A stretch of 61,671 nt of DNA from Rickettsiales bacterium (lineage in GTDB: Bacteria; Pseudomonadota; Alphaproteobacteria; Rickettsiales; JALZUV01). Both the position numbers and the translations under genes were made by a program. Each line of letters opens with the position of its first letter. The stretch's first letter is position 1. Location of the stretch: the NCBI GenBank assembly GCA_023301245.1, contig JALZUV010000044.1, positions 1 through 61,671 on the forward strand, given 5' to 3'. Positions 59,195-61,671 of this stretch are shown in pieces. The notes beneath the pieces are model-generated. The model saw nothing but the letters and a program-made list of their open reading frames with translations. It searched no databases and was not told where the DNA came from.

Positions 59195-60829
59195 GTGAAG
59201 CCGTCAATACAATACCACCCGACGAAGCGGGGCAGGTTGCCTATAGTTAGCTCTATGGTCTACCTGCCTTGTAGTCATGTCCGTAACATCCCCGAGCTTA
59301 TAAAATACCTAACGGTAGAGTATAACCCAAACGTGGACGGACAGGACGGGGAGCCTGAGTATATCCGACTGTATGACCTCCAAACACACAAAGGCTATAT
59401 AGGCTTGCCTAGAGCTTTCGCTACAGAGCAGCTTAGCAAACGTTTGCTTCATTACATGGACCACACGATTAAGCCCACAAAGAAATTCAAATACCCTGCC
59501 AAGATTACGCCACGCGATAAGCAACAGGCGGAATTCATGGAAGACCTGCAACGGGCTTGCACCGAGCATAAACTAGGTGCCGTGGACTTTAGCGCTAAAG
59601 CCAAGACGGGCGCGGGTAAAACAGTCTCACTACTCAAAACGATAGCTGACATGGGCATAGGCCCCGTTCTATTCCTCGTGCATATCAACAGCCTTAAACG
59701 ACAATGGGTTGGGGACGTTAAAAAGAAAAATGGTATCAAGTATTTTTTCGGTAAAAAGTGGACCAAGAAAAACGTAGGTATCGTACAGCAAGACATTTGT
59801 GATTATAAAGGAAAAAGCTTGGTAGTCGGTATGCTACCATCTATAGCGAGAAGAGATTATGGCGAAGATTTTTACAATAACTTTACTGCTGTGTTTTGGG
59901 ATGAATTACACAAATCCGCAGCCCCTATGCTATCTAAGACGCTATCAATGTTCCCAGCGGCAATACGCGGCGGTGTTACGGCTACACCGAGAGAGGGCGC
60001 TTTATCGCGGGTCACAAATACCCACCTAGGCTCTGTATCTATAATCTCCGAACAGGACGTAATGTCGCCTAAGGTTATCCGTGTACGCCTAAAGCCGTCA
60101 GAGCCTACGAAGCTCAACACCTTCAACAAGTATACGATAATAACATCCCTCACACGCTGGGACGCCCGACAAAAGCTACTCACCAAGATCATAAAGAAAC
60201 ATGGATACGATAATGGCCGACAGGTTCTAGCCTTATCTGATAGGACAGCCCAGCTAGCGGATATTCGACGCAGGCTTATTGCGCAGGGCGTACCACAAAG
60301 CGAGATAGGTCTATACGTGGGGTCCTATGATACGGGAAACTATATCGTCAGACGGCGGGGACCAGACAGTAGCCGTCACATAAAGGTTAAAGACGAAAGC
60401 TTCACAAGCAAGTACAAGGCCCAAAAGTATATAAAAGCACAAGACGACGATGCCGATTATATTATAGACAACGAAATACACTCTCCGAGCATTAAAGAGC
60501 TTGAACGTATATCTAAAAGATGCTCTATAGTTTTGGCCACCTATGGCATATTCGATACAGGCGTCGATATACCTAGACTGGACATGGGGGTAGAATGCAG
60601 CCCCCGTGGAAACGTAACGCAAGCGCTTGGACGGGTCCTACGCCTGCTAAAAGGAAAGGATACACCTACTTGGTGGACTATAGACGACGTTCTACATACT
60701 CTGGACGACAAAGGTGCCGTAGAGTGGTTCGAACAGTTTATACAAGCCAGTAATGCACGTACGAGGTCTTATACAGAGCAGAAAGCTGAAATCTCTCGTA
60801 CTTCGGTGAAAATAAAGAACAATGACTAA
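59195..60829 (+). CDS. SF2 DEAD/DEAH-type helicase
   Basis: 544 aa, GTG start at 59195. Motif I KAKTGAGKTVSLL (about 135), motif II VFWDELHKSAA (DEXH-like, about 235), motif III GVTATPRE (about 262), motif V ATYGIFDTGVDIP, motif VI QALGRVLRLLKG (about 475). An ATP-driven DNA or RNA translocase, probably in replication or recombination. It overlaps the next gene by 8 nt. Palindrome site 27 reads SKRLLH. Confidence 0.85.
   Translation: MKPSIQYHPTKRGRLPIVSSMVYLPCSHVRNIPELIKYLTVEYNPNVDGQDGEPEYIRLYDLQTHKGYIGLPRAFATEQLSKRLLHYMDHTIKPTKKFKYPAKITPRDKQQAEFMEDLQRACTEHKLGAVDFSAKAKTGAGKTVSLLKTIADMGIGPVLFLVHINSLKRQWVGDVKKKNGIKYFFGKKWTKKNVGIVQQDICDYKGKSLVVGMLPSIARRDYGEDFYNNFTAVFWDELHKSAAPMLSKTLSMFPAAIRGGVTATPREGALSRVTNTHLGSVSIISEQDVMSPKVIRVRLKPSEPTKLNTFNKYTIITSLTRWDARQKLLTKIIKKHGYDNGRQVLALSDRTAQLADIRRRLIAQGVPQSEIGLYVGSYDTGNYIVRRRGPDSSRHIKVKDESFTSKYKAQKYIKAQDDDADYIIDNEIHSPSIKELERISKRCSIVLATYGIFDTGVDIPRLDMGVECSPRGNVTQALGRVLRLLKGKDTPTWWTIDDVLHTLDDKGAVEWFEQFIQASNARTRSYTEQKAEISRTSVKIKNND
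59436..59447. repeat. dispersed palindrome, site 27
   Basis: Perfect GCAAACGTTTGC in the SF2 helicase gene, read as KRL. Confidence 0.97.
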
Positions 60830-61247
60830 ACGGAAACTTAAACTTCGCAAACGTTTGCAAAGCACTGAGAAGCGGCCTAAGCAACGTAAATCACTTTCTA
60901 TCGACCCCCTGTCTAACAAGCACCGTATAAAGGACATCGCAGTCTCACGGCTCGTAACCCTGCCCAGCGGCAAGGAACGCAATCTACTGACGTTTAGTAA
61001 GAACGAACTCGCGGAACTCATGGACACGTCCTATATGAGTATAGATCGCTGGGTTGCTAAGGGCCAAATACCTGCCCCCGTTCTAGTTTGCGGAAAGAAG
61101 ACTTATTGGTGTATAAACGAAGCCCTAGCCATTCTCGAACCTGTCGGGAAGCACTTGCGCACCTCCTCCTATTATACTACAAACGATATAAGCGTTCGGG
61201 ACAGTATATCTCGGCGCGTATCAACAGTAAGAGCCACTACTCATTAG
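60822..61247 (+). CDS. AlpA/excisionase-like HTH protein
   Basis: 141 aa. A basic leader (MTKRKLKLRKRLQSTEKRPK, including palindrome site 28) precedes a MerR/AlpA-type helix-turn-helix: FSKNELAELMDTSYMSIDRW, then VAKGQIPAPVLVCGKKTYWC and a further helix. Such small proteins bind DNA, often palindromes, as regulators or excisionases. No integrase is present, so a regulatory role is favoured; it is a candidate binder of the palindromes. Confidence 0.65.
   Translation: MTKRKLKLRKRLQSTEKRPKQRKSLSIDPLSNKHRIKDIAVSRLVTLPSGKERNLLTFSKNELAELMDTSYMSIDRWVAKGQIPAPVLVCGKKTYWCINEALAILEPVGKHLRTSSYYTTNDISVRDSISRRVSTVRATTH
60847..60858. repeat. dispersed palindrome, site 28
   Basis: Perfect GCAAACGTTTGC in the first codons of the HTH gene, read as RKRL. 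The spacing across the joined ends to site 1 would be 1.8 kb, similar to the average. Confidence 0.97.
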
Positions 61248-61258
61248 GAGACTACCAC

Positions 61259-61671
61259 ATGGCACGTAAACCCGCCAAGACTACTGCTGCGTCTAAAAAG
61301 ACTAGCAAAGTAAAAGCCGCAGAAACCCAAATTACGGTTTTCGAAAGCACAGGTTCCCGTAGCGAAACTATCGAAATCCATCAGTTCGCTACCGAGCCTG
61401 CCAAAGTCCATCTTTACAACAGCCTGACCAAATCTGACGGCGCGTATCAAGGCGGCAAGTACGGGGTATCGGTAACCATCCCTTGCTACGTCGAGGAGAT
61501 GGACCAAGCCATGGAAGATGCCCATGCGCTAATGGACCGCTATATGGCCAACGCTGGCGAAGCCTTTAATGCCCTCGCCTCCACGGAACTCGCTGACACC
61601 ATCGGTGACGAAGTCGAAGAGGACGAAGCCGAAGAGGACGAAGCCGAAGAGGACGAAGCCGAAGAGGACGA
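61259..61671 (+). CDS. hypothetical protein with basic start and acidic repeat, cut by the window edge
   Basis: At least 137 aa. ATG 61259 follows TAGGAG. A basic leader (MARKPAKTTAASKKTSKVKA) and an alpha/beta body with QGGKYGVSVTIPCYVEEMDQ end in an acidic EEDEA run encoded by a 15-bp repeat (61616-61671, three full copies and a partial one) that runs off the end. The same unit occurs in the scaffold-like gene near 17710. If the ends join, it would stop at base 31. No family recognised. Confidence 0.6.
   Translation, partial: MARKPAKTTAASKKTSKVKAAETQITVFESTGSRSETIEIHQFATEPAKVHLYNSLTKSDGAYQGGKYGVSVTIPCYVEEMDQAMEDAHALMDRYMANAGEAFNALASTELADTIGDEVEEDEAEEDEAEEDEAEED

Noticed and set aside
1011..60858. 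Palindromes as transposon ends, CRISPR repeats or attachment sites
   Set aside because: They are single 12-bp dyads at long uneven spacing with no spacer array, no transposase and no integrase nearby.
1..61671. Search for an integrase, LacI-type repressor, tRNA genes or a restriction-modification pair
   Set aside because: None recognised by motif reading; a tool-based search could still reveal divergent versions.

Overview
The window reads as a tailed double-stranded DNA bacteriophage with a long non-contractile tail (siphovirus). Every supportable gene is on the plus strand and genes are tightly packed, with many 1-14 nt start/stop overlaps. The tail-tip genes follow the lambda M-L-K-I-J order, the capsid has an HK97-type fold, and the replisome is of family-A polymerase type. 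An inner/outer membrane spanin pair points to a Gram-negative host. No integrase, LacI-type repressor gene, tRNA or CRISPR was seen, so a lytic lifestyle is the simplest reading, but this is an inference. All expected modules are present. If the two ends are joined, the gene cut at the right edge would continue for ten more codons to a stop at 29-31, so this could be a complete circular or circularly permuted genome of about 61.7 kb.

Layout. 0-3.7 kb: small early or accessory genes (MazG-like pyrophosphohydrolase, DUF1653-like, DUF6197-like, a trypsin-like protease, DUF1643). 3.7-6.9 kb: a holin-like membrane protein, an XRE regulator and an amidase endolysin. 6.9-13.1 kb: a SLOG protein, a GT-B glycosyltransferase, a ParB-like protein and the terminase. 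13.1-24 kb: two zinc-knuckle proteins, portal, XkdF-like protease, acidic scaffold-like protein, capsid, connectors and tail tube. 24-41.5 kb: tail chaperones with a probable -1 frameshift, a 1497-aa tape measure, the tail tip and a 3135-aa gpJ-like receptor-binding protein. 41.5-45.3 kb: small proteins, an overlapping Rz/Rz1-type spanin pair and an Ala/Thr-rich protein. 45.3-48.5 kb: a Ycf46-like AAA+ ATPase with Ycf35-like (DUF1257) and DUF2997-like partners. 48.6-61.7 kb: RNase H, a candidate small RNA, a winged-helix initiator with three iterons, a possible degenerate helicase loader, DnaB, a UDG-like/PolA fusion, primase, an SSB-like protein, an SF2 helicase and an AlpA-like HTH protein.

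The most striking feature is a 12-bp perfect palindrome, GCAAACGTTTGC, present 27 times exactly and once with one mismatch. It is spaced every 0.6-4 kb (mean about 2.2 kb) through every module, both between and inside genes. Inside genes it is read in all three frames (KRL, QTF or ANVC peptides), so selection is on DNA rather than protein. At 1011 it exactly fills the 3' part of a promoter spacer, and at 45328 it overlaps a -35 box. It matches the core of the E. coli PurR-box consensus (LacI family). It looks like a genome-wide operator, stoperator or nucleoid/partition site system whose binding protein is unknown.

A second genome-wide oddity is a short Lys/Arg-rich tag at the N- or C-terminus of about twenty functionally unrelated proteins.
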